The notes under the pieces are model-generated. The model had not been told where the DNA came from, did not search any database, and saw nothing but the letters and a program-made list of their open reading frames with translations. From assembly GCA_036506175.1 (NCBI GenBank), contig DASXSE010000100.1, forward strand, positions 1 to 38,703: 38,703 nucleotides of DNA, given 5' to 3'. A program made the position numbers and the translations under genes. Shown in pieces: positions 8,493-15,047 of this stretch. This DNA is from JAIBJP01 sp036506175. GTDB lineage: Bacteria > Actinomycetota > Thermoleophilia > Gaiellales > Gaiellaceae. Within the stretch, counting starts at the first letter, position 1. Each line of letters opens with the position of its first letter.

Positions 8493-8501
8493 CGGCGGGC
8501 G
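8478..8501 (+). terminator. Stop-codon hairpin, possible terminator of the rod cluster
   Basis: Perfect 9-bp arms GCCCGCCGC and GCGGCGGGC with a 6-base loop that contains the TAG stop of the 67-residue protein. There is no T-run, so it is not a classical intrinsic terminator. U-less hairpins are proposed to stop transcription in actinobacteria, and the next gene has its own promoter-like box only 4 bases further on. Confidence 0.45.
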
Positions 8502-8504
8502 ACT

Positions 8505-8513
8505 GCTACCCTG
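8505..8513 (+). promoter_or_regulatory. Putative extended -10 of the RNase E/G gene
   Basis: TGCTACCCT: a TG dinucleotide, one base, then the TANNNT hexamer TACCCT. It would start a transcript near 8520 and leave a leader of about 130 bases before the GTG at 8652. Unlike most genes here, rne would therefore have a long 5' UTR. RNase E is known to control its own mRNA through the 5' UTR in E. coli; whether that applies here is inference. Confidence 0.45.
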
Positions 8514-8651
8514 AGTGCGAACGCGCAGGGAGCACCGAGCCCATATCGGGCGAGCGGGATCCCACGCTCAACGACATGAGATTTGAGGCTGACATTCCGA
8601 CGGCTGCCCTGACCGGTGGCCGCGGCATGCGCCCGAAAGGAGATTCGACAA

Positions 8652-10901
8652 GTGCCATGGTTTCGAAGGCGCAAGCACTCAGAGGAGGAGGCGCCCCTAG
8701 AGGCGGCCGCTCCCTCGGGAGTGCCGGAGGCGCCGGGGCAGGAACAGACCCCACTAGAACAGCCTGAGCGTAAGCCTCGGCGCCGCCGAGGAACCCGCGG
8801 AGGACGCGGGCGAAAGAAGAAGACCGAGACTCAAACCCCTACCGCCGCGACCGAAGCGGCCGGGGAGAAGGAAAAGGACGAGGAGGCGCGATCCCGCCGT
8901 CGCCGCTCTCCGGCGAAGAAGGCTGCGCTGCCGGCCGTCCGCAAGGAGATTCTCGTCTCGGTTGACGTGGGCGAGCAGCGCGTCGCCGTTCTCGAGGACG
9001 GGGTCGTCTCCGAGGTCTACCTCGAGCGCCCCGGCCGTCGCTCCGTCGCCGGGAACATCTACAAGGGGACGATCGACAACGTCCTTCCGGGAATGGAAGC
9101 GTCGTTCGTCGACATCGGCCTCGAGAAGAACGGCTTCCTCTACGTGGACGAGATCGTCGTTCCCGAGCTCGAAGGACGACGGCACGGCCGGCGAATCCAG
9201 GAGCTCGTCGAGCGCGGTCAGGAGGTGCTCGTCCAGGCCGTCAAGGATCCGATGGGCACGAAAGGCGCCCGGCTCACCACCGAGATCTCACTGCCGGGCC
9301 GCTTCCTCGTTTTCGTCCCCTCGGGCGACGGGATCGGAGTCTCGCGGCGGCTCGAGGACGAAGAGCGGGAGCGCCTGAAGGCGATCTGCAAGGAGCTCGA
9401 CCTTCCCGAGGGCGGGCTGATCGTCCGCACGGCTGCGGAGGGCGCGTCCCGGGAGGAGCTCGCCGGCGACCTCGCTCTCCTGCAAAAGCTCTGGTCGACC
9501 ATTCGCGGACGGGCCAATCGCGCCGAGGCTCCGGCACTCGTGTACCAGGAGTCGGAGCTCCCACTTCGGATCATCCGCGACCTGTTCATCAGAGACTTCG
9601 AGCGTGTCCTCGTCGACCACGAGCGGACTTACCGCCGCATCGTCGGGTACCTGAAGCGGACGTCGGCCGAGCTCGCCGCGCGCGTCGAGCTCTATCGCGA
9701 CGCCGAGCCGATCATGGAGCGCTACGGCGTCGACGAGGCTGTCCGCTCGACGCTCAGCCGCCGCGTCGATCTTCCGTCGGGGGGCTACCTCGTCTTCGAT
9801 TACGCCGAAGCTTTCACCGTCATCGACGTCAACACAGGCCGCTTCGTCGGAGCGCGTGGGCGCACGAGCCAGGCGCGCCTGGAGGACACGATCACGAAGA
9901 ACAACCTGGAGGCGGTCACCGAGGTCGTGCGCCAGCTTCGCCTGCGCGACGTCGGCGGGATCATCGTCATCGACTTCATCGACATGGCGAACCCGAAGAA
10001 TCGCCACCTCGTCGAGGGGGCCTTGAACCGCGAGCTCGAGCGCGACCGGACGAAGACCTACGTGGTGGAAATCTCGCCGCTCGGTCTCGTTGAGATGACG
10101 CGTCAGAACGTCACCGACGGGCCCCGCGAGATCCTCACCGACCGCTGCCCGACATGTAAAGGCGACGGCGTCGTCGTCTCAATGGAGACGCATGCGGTCG
10201 ACGTCGAGCGGCAAGTGCGGAAGCTCGTCGAGGCCTCCAAGAGTGAGTCGTTCCTGTTCGAGGTCAACTCCCAGGTGGCGACCCTGCTCGTCGGCCCCGG
10301 TGGCTCCCGGCTCGCCGACCTCGAGAAGGAAACCGGGCGAGAGCTCGCCTTCAAAGGCAGGCAGCGCGCGCCGCATGACCACTTCGTCGTTCTGAGCGAA
10401 GGCAAGGCGAAAGAGCTCAAGACGAAGGCCGCGCCTGTAGAGCCGGGCCAGGAGCTCGAGGTCGAGCTCGAGGAAGCTCATCTGCACGCGGAGACCGACG
10501 CGATCGCGCGTCTCGACGGTTACGTCATCACCGTCGTCGGCGGAGCGGAGCGAGTCGGCGAGAAGGTCTCCATTCGGATCGACGATGTGGGCAAGACCTC
10601 GGCGCACGCGGTTCTCGTGGAGAGCAACGGAGCGGGGCCCGAGCCGGAGAAGCCGAAGAAGAAGACGCGCCGCGGCACGCGAGGCGGCCGAGGACGGAAG
10701 AAGAAGACGAGCACGACAGCAGAAGCCTCTACCGAGGCGGCCGCCGTCGACGAACAGCAAGCTCCCGCCGAGGAGAAAACGGCAGCGGCCGCTGAGGTGA
10801 AGAAGAAGAAGACGCGGCGGGGCTCGCGCGGCGGCCGCGGTCGCAAGCGCAAGCCGGTAGAATCCGCTCCCGAAGCGGGCCAGGAGAGCCCGCTCGCTTA
10901 G
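8652..10901 (+). CDS. rne: Ribonuclease E/G family endoribonuclease
   Basis: Endoribonuclease for mRNA decay and for rRNA and tRNA maturation. About 749 residues. An S1 RNA-binding domain (about 97-210) precedes the RNase E/G catalytic core, with the metal-binding aspartates in VIDVNTG and IVIDFIDM and a zinc-link CPTC motif. Both ends are low-complexity, basic and acidic; the motif RRGTRGGRGRKKK occurs once near residue 46 and twice in the tail (near 673 and 722, the last slightly changed). GTG at 8652 is chosen because AAAGGAG (8637-8643) lies 8 bases before it. rne or rng naming cannot be settled from sequence. It directly precedes rplU. Confidence 0.93.
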   Translation: MPWFRRRKHSEEEAPLEAAAPSGVPEAPGQEQTPLEQPERKPRRRRGTRGGRGRKKKTETQTPTAATEAAGEKEKDEEARSRRRRSPAKKAALPAVRKEILVSVDVGEQRVAVLEDGVVSEVYLERPGRRSVAGNIYKGTIDNVLPGMEASFVDIGLEKNGFLYVDEIVVPELEGRRHGRRIQELVERGQEVLVQAVKDPMGTKGARLTTEISLPGRFLVFVPSGDGIGVSRRLEDEERERLKAICKELDLPEGGLIVRTAAEGASREELAGDLALLQKLWSTIRGRANRAEAPALVYQESELPLRIIRDLFIRDFERVLVDHERTYRRIVGYLKRTSAELAARVELYRDAEPIMERYGVDEAVRSTLSRRVDLPSGGYLVFDYAEAFTVIDVNTGRFVGARGRTSQARLEDTITKNNLEAVTEVVRQLRLRDVGGIIVIDFIDMANPKNRHLVEGALNRELERDRTKTYVVEISPLGLVEMTRQNVTDGPREILTDRCPTCKGDGVVVSMETHAVDVERQVRKLVEASKSESFLFEVNSQVATLLVGPGGSRLADLEKETGRELAFKGRQRAPHDHFVVLSEGKAKELKTKAAPVEPGQELEVELEEAHLHAETDAIARLDGYVITVVGGAERVGEKVSIRIDDVGKTSAHAVLVESNGAGPEPEKPKKKTRRGTRGGRGRKKKTSTTAEASTEAAAVDEQQAPAEEKTAAAAEVKKKKTRRGSRGGRGRKRKPVESAPEAGQESPLA
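10858..10893 (+). promoter_or_regulatory. Possible rplU promoter and leader hairpin inside the end of rne
   Basis: TAGAAT at 10858-10863 is a strong -10 match. Just downstream a perfect hairpin (GCGGGC 10875-10880, GCCCGC 10888-10893) holds AGGAG in its loop, 13 bases before the rplU ATG. This could give L21/L27 their own promoter and a structured ribosome site. It also codes for the rne C-terminus, so chance cannot be excluded. Confidence 0.35.
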
Positions 10902-10905
10902 CGCA

Positions 10906-11292
10906 ATGGCAGAGAAAAAGGCTTACGCAATCATCGCCGTGGGCGGCAAGCAGTACCGCGTCCGAGAGGGCGAGCGTCTGCTCGTGGACCGCATCGCAGT
11001 GGACGAGGGCAAGACCTTCCATCCGGATCTGCTCCTCGTTGGAGGCGACGGTGACCCCAAGCTCGGCGACAAGCTCAAGACTCAGCAGGTGACGGCGAAG
11101 GTGGCCGCGCACGTGCTCGGCGAGAAGGTCATCGTCGGCAAGCACAAGCGCCGCACCGGCTATCGGCGCCGCAATGGGCACCGGAGCCGGTTGAGCCAGA
11201 TCGAGATTCAGTCCATCGGCACGAAGGCTTCCCGCTCCACCACCGCGAAGAAGACGACGACAACGACGAGGAAGAAGGCGGAGGCGGAGTAA
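10906..11292 (+). CDS. rplU: 50S ribosomal protein L21
   Basis: Large-subunit protein that binds 23S rRNA near L20. 128 residues; the core (about 1-102) has the N-terminal AVGGKQYRV motif and a basic KHKRRTGYRRRNGHR stretch with which L21 contacts rRNA. A 25-residue Thr/Lys/Ala-rich tail extends beyond the usual end, as in many actinobacterial L21 proteins. The TAA stop overlaps the ATG of rpmA by one base. Confidence 0.97.
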   Translation: MAEKKAYAIIAVGGKQYRVREGERLLVDRIAVDEGKTFHPDLLLVGGDGDPKLGDKLKTQQVTAKVAAHVLGEKVIVGKHKRRTGYRRRNGHRSRLSQIEIQSIGTKASRSTTAKKTTTTTRKKAEAE

Positions 11293-11525
11293 TGGCGCAC
11301 AAGAAAGGACTCGGCTCTTCGAGGAACGGCCGCGACTCCGACTCGAACCGGCTCGGCGTGAAGATCTTCGACGGCCAGGACGTGAAGGCGGGCATGATCG
11401 TCGTCCGGCAGCGCGGGACCCGTTTCCGCGCTGGTCCAGGAACCGGCGTCGGCCGGGATCACACGATCTTCGCCACGCGCGACGGCAAGGTCGCCTTCCG
11501 CGACCGCATCATCTCGGTCTCCTAG
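11292..11525 (+). CDS. rpmA: 50S ribosomal protein L27
   Basis: L27 reaches toward the peptidyl-transferase centre with its flexible N-terminus. 77 residues, short for the family but complete. It starts MAHKKG, so it needs no N-terminal cleavage of the kind known in Firmicutes. The GTRFRAG and VGRDHTIFA motifs are present. Translationally coupled to rplU and followed after 7 bases by obg, the widespread rplU-rpmA-obg order. Confidence 0.97.
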   Translation: MAHKKGLGSSRNGRDSDSNRLGVKIFDGQDVKAGMIVVRQRGTRFRAGPGTGVGRDHTIFATRDGKVAFRDRIISVS

Positions 11526-11532
11526 AGCGGGC

Positions 11533-12687
11533 GTGTTCCACGACCGGGCCCGCATCGAGGTGCGTGGGGGCCGCGGCGGTGACGGCGCGCTCAGCTTCCG
11601 GCGCGAGAAGTACGTGCCGAAGGGGGGTCCAGACGGTGGCGACGGTGGGGACGGGGGCGACGTCGTGCTCGTCGCCGACCCCGATCTCCGCGACTTGTCC
11701 TTCTTCCAGCGCAAGCGGCGTTTCGTCGGCGGACGCGGCGGCCATGGCCGGGGAGCGAACAAGCATGGTCGCGCCGGCGAATCCGTGGAGCTCCGTGTCC
11801 CGGTGGGGACCCAGGCGTTCGACGCCGAGGGGCGGCTGCTTGCCGACCTCGCGCACCCGGGAGCGCGGGCAACCCTGGCGCACGGAGGTCTGGGAGGGGC
11901 GGGCAACCGCCGTTTCACGACTCCGACTCAGCAGGCGCCACGTGTGGCCGAGGTGGGCCTCGGTGGGGAGGAAGGCCTCATCGAGCTCCGCCTCAAGCTG
12001 CTCGCCGACGCCGCCCTCGTCGGCTTTCCCAACGCGGGCAAGTCGTCGCTCCTGCGTCGAATCTCGAATGCGAAGCCGAAAGTGGCCGAGTATCCCTTCA
12101 CCACGATCGCGCCCGTGCTGGGGACGGTGGACAGCCCCGACGGGCGCCAACTCACGGTGGCCGACGTCCCCGGCCTTCTCGAGGGAGCGCATCAGGGCGT
12201 CGGACTGGGCGACGAGTTCCTCGCCCATCTGGAACGGGCGAGGCTTCTCCTCCACGTCGTCGAGGCGCAAGCCGACGACGTCGCCGACCGCATTGCCGCG
12301 ATCAACAACGAGCTCCAGGCGTACGGAGCTGGACTCCCAGAACGGCCGCAGATCATCCTTCTCAACAAGGTCGACCTGGGTCGTGCGTCTTTCGAGACGG
12401 ATGACCCGCGCGTGCTCGCGGTCGTGGAAACCTCCGCAGCCACGGGCACGGGGATCGAGGATCTAAAGCGCCGCCTGTTCGAGCTCGTTCCGGAAAGTAC
12501 GCCGGCGGTCTCCGGAAAGGAAGAGAAAGAGATGGCGGATTTTCTCGTCTATCGGCCTATGCCGTCACGGCGGCGGCCGTTCAGGATCTTCCGCACGGAC
12601 AGCGGCTACCGCGTCCGCGGCGAGCCTCCCGAAGAGGCGCTGCGCGCTGCAGGCGTGAAGCCCGATGACGAGGTGGAATTTGAGTGA
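11533..12687 (+). CDS. obg: GTPase Obg (50S assembly and stress GTPase)
   Basis: Ribosome-associated GTPase needed for late 50S assembly and linked to ppGpp stress signalling. 384 residues in three parts: the glycine-rich Obg fold (1-157), the GTPase domain with P-loop GFPNAGKSS (164-172), DVPG switch II (211-214) and NKVD (278-281), and a short C-terminal OCT domain (about 330-384) ending in acidic residues. GTG start at 11533 gives the canonical FHDRARIEVRGG N-terminus. A hairpin with a T-run follows about 115 bases downstream. Confidence 0.97.
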   Translation: MFHDRARIEVRGGRGGDGALSFRREKYVPKGGPDGGDGGDGGDVVLVADPDLRDLSFFQRKRRFVGGRGGHGRGANKHGRAGESVELRVPVGTQAFDAEGRLLADLAHPGARATLAHGGLGGAGNRRFTTPTQQAPRVAEVGLGGEEGLIELRLKLLADAALVGFPNAGKSSLLRRISNAKPKVAEYPFTTIAPVLGTVDSPDGRQLTVADVPGLLEGAHQGVGLGDEFLAHLERARLLLHVVEAQADDVADRIAAINNELQAYGAGLPERPQIILLNKVDLGRASFETDDPRVLAVVETSAATGTGIEDLKRRLFELVPESTPAVSGKEEKEMADFLVYRPMPSRRRPFRIFRTDSGYRVRGEPPEEALRAAGVKPDDEVEFE

Positions 12688-12801
12688 CCCGCCCGGCCGC
12701 GTTCCCCGTGCTTCTGAGCGGCTGTAAAGCTTCGCCGGGCGTTGTCCTCGGTCGCCTGCACGCGTCCGCGTTCAGAATGACGCGGGCTCGTGCGTGTAAC
12801 T

Positions 12802-12822
12802 CAACGCGGATGCGTTGCTTTT
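12802..12822 (+). terminator. Probable intrinsic terminator after obg
   Basis: CAACGC (12802-12807), loop GGAT, GCGTTG (12812-12817), then C and TTTT. This short stem with a T-run lies in the 175-base gap between obg and nadD. A second small inverted repeat (CGCGCT/AGCGCG, 12825-12839) follows. Apart from these the gap holds only a 60-codon frame with poor codon use. Confidence 0.5.
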
Positions 12823-12862
12823 CGCGCGCTAGAAGCGCGGGCACACGACCGGACTGCTCACA

Positions 12863-13435
12863 ATGACCGGGCTGTACGGCGGCGTCTTCGATCCTCCCCA
12901 CAACGGCCACGTGGCGCTCGCCGAAGCCGCGCTCGAGCACTTCGATCTCCAGCAGCTCATCGTCCTCGTCGTGGTCGACCCTGGTCACAAACGCGCCGAG
13001 CTCGAGTTCGAGCAACGGTTCGACCTGGCGCGCCTTGCATTCGGCGACCTGCCCCATACAGAGGTTCATCCGGAAGGCCACCCCTACACGGTGGACGCGC
13101 TCCGTGCACACGAGCGCCGCGAGAATCGCTTCGCGGACGCGCTCTTCCTCGTCGGGGCCGACGAGTTCGCCGACTTCCTCACCTGGAAGGATCCGAACGG
13201 CGTGTTGGAGCTGGCGAGGCTTGCGGTCGCAACCCGGCCCGGCTATCCACGGGAGAGACTCGAGGCCGTGCTCGCCGGACTCGACCACCCAGAGCGAGTC
13301 GAGTTCTTCGAGATCCCCGTCGTCGAGGCCTCGTCGCGCGACATCCGCGCCCGCGTACGCAACGGCGAGCCGGTCGACGGGCTGGTTCCAAAAACGGTCG
13401 CACGGGAAATCGAGAGCGCCGGCCTTTACCGGTGA
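12863..13435 (+). CDS. nadD: Nicotinate-nucleotide adenylyltransferase
   Basis: Adenylates nicotinate mononucleotide to deamido-NAD in NAD biosynthesis. 190 residues, normal length. The nucleotidyltransferase motif GGVFDPPHNGH (6-16) and the C-terminal SSRDIR motif (the ISSTxIR site that binds ATP) are present. ATG at 12863 places the first motif correctly. Neighbours obg and rsfS are its usual partners in actinobacteria; proB and proA, often found between obg and nadD, are not here. Confidence 0.95.
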   Translation: MTGLYGGVFDPPHNGHVALAEAALEHFDLQQLIVLVVVDPGHKRAELEFEQRFDLARLAFGDLPHTEVHPEGHPYTVDALRAHERRENRFADALFLVGADEFADFLTWKDPNGVLELARLAVATRPGYPRERLEAVLAGLDHPERVEFFEIPVVEASSRDIRARVRNGEPVDGLVPKTVAREIESAGLYR

Positions 13436-13441
13436 TACCCT
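13436..13441 (+). promoter_or_regulatory. Putative -10 box of rsfS
   Basis: TACCCT directly after the nadD stop codon. A transcript from about 13448 would carry the GAGGAG ribosome site (13455-13460) of rsfS. Same hexamer as before rne and the metallophosphoesterase gene. Confidence 0.4.
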
Positions 13442-13471
13442 GATTCCAAGCGACGAGGAGCTTTTCCCAAC

Positions 13472-13828
13472 CTGACGTCTCTCGACCAAGCACGCCGAAT
13501 CGCCGACCTCGCCCAGGAGAAACTGGCCAAGGACGTGCTCATTCTCGATATGCGGCCGGTGTGCTCGTACACCGACTACTTCGTGGTCTGCACGGGCAAC
13601 AACGCGCGGCAGGCGAAGGCCATCTACGACGAGGTGCGTGAGGGGATGAAGCGCGAGGGCAAGGTCGTCCCGCGCCACGTCCACGGGGAGCGCGATGCGA
13701 GCTGGATCCTCGCCGACTACCTCGACGTCGTGCTGCACGTCTTCACGCCCGAGGCCCGCGCGTACTACCGGCTCGAAGAGCTCTGGGGCGACGTGCCGTC
13801 GGTCGAGGTCGCGGCGACCGTGGGCTAA
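13472..13828 (+). CDS. rsfS: Ribosome silencing factor RsfS
   Basis: Binds L14 and blocks joining of 50S and 30S in poor growth conditions. The DYFVVCTG, RHVHGE, ADYLDVVLHVF and RLEELWGD segments are characteristic. The first ordinary start codon (GTG, 13535) would remove the conserved N-terminal helix (residues ARRIADLAQEKLAKD). The frame is open back to the nadD stop and contains no ATG, GTG or TTG before 13535; CTG at 13472 restores a normal 118-residue protein beginning TSLDQARRIA and follows GAGGAG by 11 bases. I therefore propose a CTG start. The function call is firm; the start is inferred. Confidence 0.9.
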   Translation: MTSLDQARRIADLAQEKLAKDVLILDMRPVCSYTDYFVVCTGNNARQAKAIYDEVREGMKREGKVVPRHVHGERDASWILADYLDVVLHVFTPEARAYYRLEELWGDVPSVEVAATVG

Positions 13829-13831
13829 ACC

Positions 13832-13963
13832 TCAGCGCAGCGCGTAATACAGAACGAGCACGATCCCGGCGAGGATCAGGGCGTCGATCCAGAAGACGTG
13901 GGCTCGGTTTTCTCGGAAACCTGCTTCGGTTGCCCGAGTCCGGAGGTAGGCAAACGCCTCGGC
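13832..13963 (-). other. Antisense open frame ending in a TM helix, no start codon
   Basis: On the minus strand a frame ending at 13832 encodes a charged helix followed by a convincing membrane segment (DALILAGIVLVLYYALR at its C-terminus). Third positions are mostly G or C near the end. There is no ATG, GTG or TTG start; the frame runs on upstream into the antisense of tRNA-Ala. It could be a gene remnant, a small protein with an unusual start, or chance. Confidence 0.18.
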
Positions 13964-13969
13964 TAGACT
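13964..13969 (+). promoter_or_regulatory. Putative -10 box of tRNA-Ala
   Basis: TAGACT ends 12 bases before the mature 5' end of tRNA-Ala, the expected place for a tRNA promoter with a short 5' leader. Identical to the boxes before mreB and mreC. Confidence 0.6.
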
Positions 13970-13981
13970 GAGCCGCGACGC

Positions 13982-14054
13982 GGGGCCATAGCTCAGCTGG
14001 GAGAGCGTCTGGCTGGCAGCCAGAAGGTCACGGGTTCGAATCCCGTTGGCTCCA
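13982..14054 (+). tRNA. tRNA-Ala (anticodon GGC)
   Basis: A 73-base cloverleaf. Acceptor arms GGGGCCA and TGGCTCC include the G3-U70 wobble that identifies alanine tRNAs. The D arm is GCTC...GAGC, the anticodon stem TCTGG/CCAGA encloses loop CTGGCAG with anticodon GGC, and the T arm is ACGGG-TTCGAAT-CCCGT. The discriminator is A; CCA is not encoded, so it must be added after transcription. GGC reads the GCC and GCT alanine codons. Confidence 0.97.
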
Positions 14055-14080
14055 CTGTTGAAGCGTCCGCCGAGGGAAGA

Positions 14081-14101
14081 GGCGGCCGTTAGACGGCCGC
14101 C
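14081..14101. terminator. Bidirectional hairpin between tRNA-Ala and the VOC gene
   Basis: Perfect 9-bp arms GGCGGCCGT and ACGGCCGCC around a 3-base loop, overlapping the TAA stop of the VOC gene on the minus strand. It lies between convergent units (tRNA-Ala plus, VOC minus), so it could end both. There is no long T-run; on the minus strand TCTTCCCT follows. Confidence 0.5.
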
Positions 14102-14520
14102 ATCTCCCGCACTTGCGTCAGCCGGAAGTTGTTGCCCGAGGGATCGCGGAACGCCGAGTCGATACCGTAGGGCATCTCCGTCGGCTCCTCGGTGAACTCG
14201 ACGCCGCGCTTCTTGAGCTCTTCGTAATCGGCGTGCACGTCGTCGGTCGTGAAGAAGACGGTTCCGGCGAATCCCTTTGCCATGAGGCTCTTCACCTGCT
14301 CGGCGGTCTCGGCGTCCATCACGGGCGGCCCCGGAATGGCCATGAGAACGATTGCGACGTCTGGCTGGTCCGCCGGGCCGACCGTCAGCCAGCGGAAGTT
14401 GCCCATCTCCGGGACGGTGACGTCCGAGCGGACCTCCATGCCGAGCTTCTTGGTGTAGAAGGCGAGCGCCTCGTCCTGGTCATGCACCCACACCTGTGCG
14501 GTGGCGATCTTGTACGACAT
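14089..14520 (-). CDS. VOC superfamily (glyoxalase/bleomycin-resistance-like) protein
   Basis: About 143 residues with two beta-alpha-beta-beta-beta repeats of the vicinal-oxygen-chelate fold. The first repeat has DQDEALAFYTKKLG, the second FTTDDVHADYEELKKRGV and the closing FRDPSGNNFRL. This form (VWVHDQDEALAFY) is common in dioxygenase-like VOC proteins of unknown substrate. The start at 14520 is set by a strong AGGAGG (14526-14531), 5 bases away. Its first 41 bases overlap the end of the AraC gene, so the two form a unit and the regulator probably controls it or responds to its substrate. Confidence 0.85.
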   Translation of the reverse strand: MSYKIATAQVWVHDQDEALAFYTKKLGMEVRSDVTVPEMGNFRWLTVGPADQPDVAIVLMAIPGPPVMDAETAEQVKSLMAKGFAGTVFFTTDDVHADYEELKKRGVEFTEEPTEMPYGIDSAFRDPSGNNFRLTQVREMAAV

Positions 14521-14989
14521 CGATTCCTCCTCGGTCGACTGAACGTGCTTCATCCTCGCTCGGCGCCGCGCCGTTGTCTTCTCGAAACGTGCGGTGTTGC
14601 GGACGCCCGTACGCGCGGAGCACGCACGTGGGGATCAGCGCGTGCTCGGACGCCGGCGGGAACGAGGCTCGGTACTCGGTCGGCGACATGCCGTAGGTCC
14701 GCGTGAAGCTCGTTGTGAACGAACCGACGCTCTGCAACCCCACCGCGAAGCAGATGTCGGCGACGGACCGGTCGGTGTTTCGCAGGAGCGCGGCGGCGCG
14801 TTCCAGGCGTCGGGTCAGGAGGTACGCGTGGGGCGACTCACCGAACGTGCGCCGGAACTCCCGGCTGAAATGGGCTCGCGAGAGCTTCGCCGCGCGCGCG
14901 AGGTCGTCCACGCTGAGCGGGTCGAAGTAACGCGCGTCGGCGAGATCCTTGGCACGCAGGAGATGGCGCGCAGGCGGGACGAAGGCCAT
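14480..14989 (-). CDS. AraC family transcriptional regulator, DNA-binding domain only
   Basis: About 169 residues. Two helix-turn-helix units typical of AraC/XylS: the first around LSVDDLARAAKLSRAHFSRE, the second around VADICFAVGLQSVGSFTTSF with the GMSPTEYR finish. There is no N-terminal ligand-binding domain; about 50 residues of unrecognised, partly charged sequence follow the HTH region. ATG at 14989 avoids overlap with the divergent cyclophilin gene; an earlier start would overlap it. Cotranscribed with the VOC gene, and the 58-base gap to the cyclophilin gene is a shared promoter region. Confidence 0.85.
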   Translation of the reverse strand: MAFVPPARHLLRAKDLADARYFDPLSVDDLARAAKLSRAHFSREFRRTFGESPHAYLLTRRLERAAALLRNTDRSVADICFAVGLQSVGSFTTSFTRTYGMSPTEYRASFPPASEHALIPTCVLRAYGRPQHRTFREDNGAAPSEDEARSVDRGGIDVVQDRHRTGVGA

Positions 14990-15034
14990 TCGGGCCAGTA
15001 TGCCGATTGCCCGGCGAGCTCCGGGAACCCGCGC

Positions 15035-15040
15035 TACGGT
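15035..15040 (+). promoter_or_regulatory. Putative -10 box of the cyclophilin gene
   Basis: TACGGT, 7 bases before the ATG at 15048. The spacing fits a leaderless transcript, and no ribosome-binding site is visible. Confidence 0.4.
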
Positions 15041-15047
15041 GCGCGGC

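Noticed and set aside
8576..8767. ATG frame overlapping the rne start as an upstream ORF
   Set aside because: It lacks a ribosome site and runs out of frame into rne with Gly/Arg-rich shadow sequence.
12684..12866. 60-codon frame between obg and nadD
   Set aside because: The codon pattern is unlike the neighbours and it is crossed by two inverted repeats; it does not resemble ProB, although it starts with MTRP.
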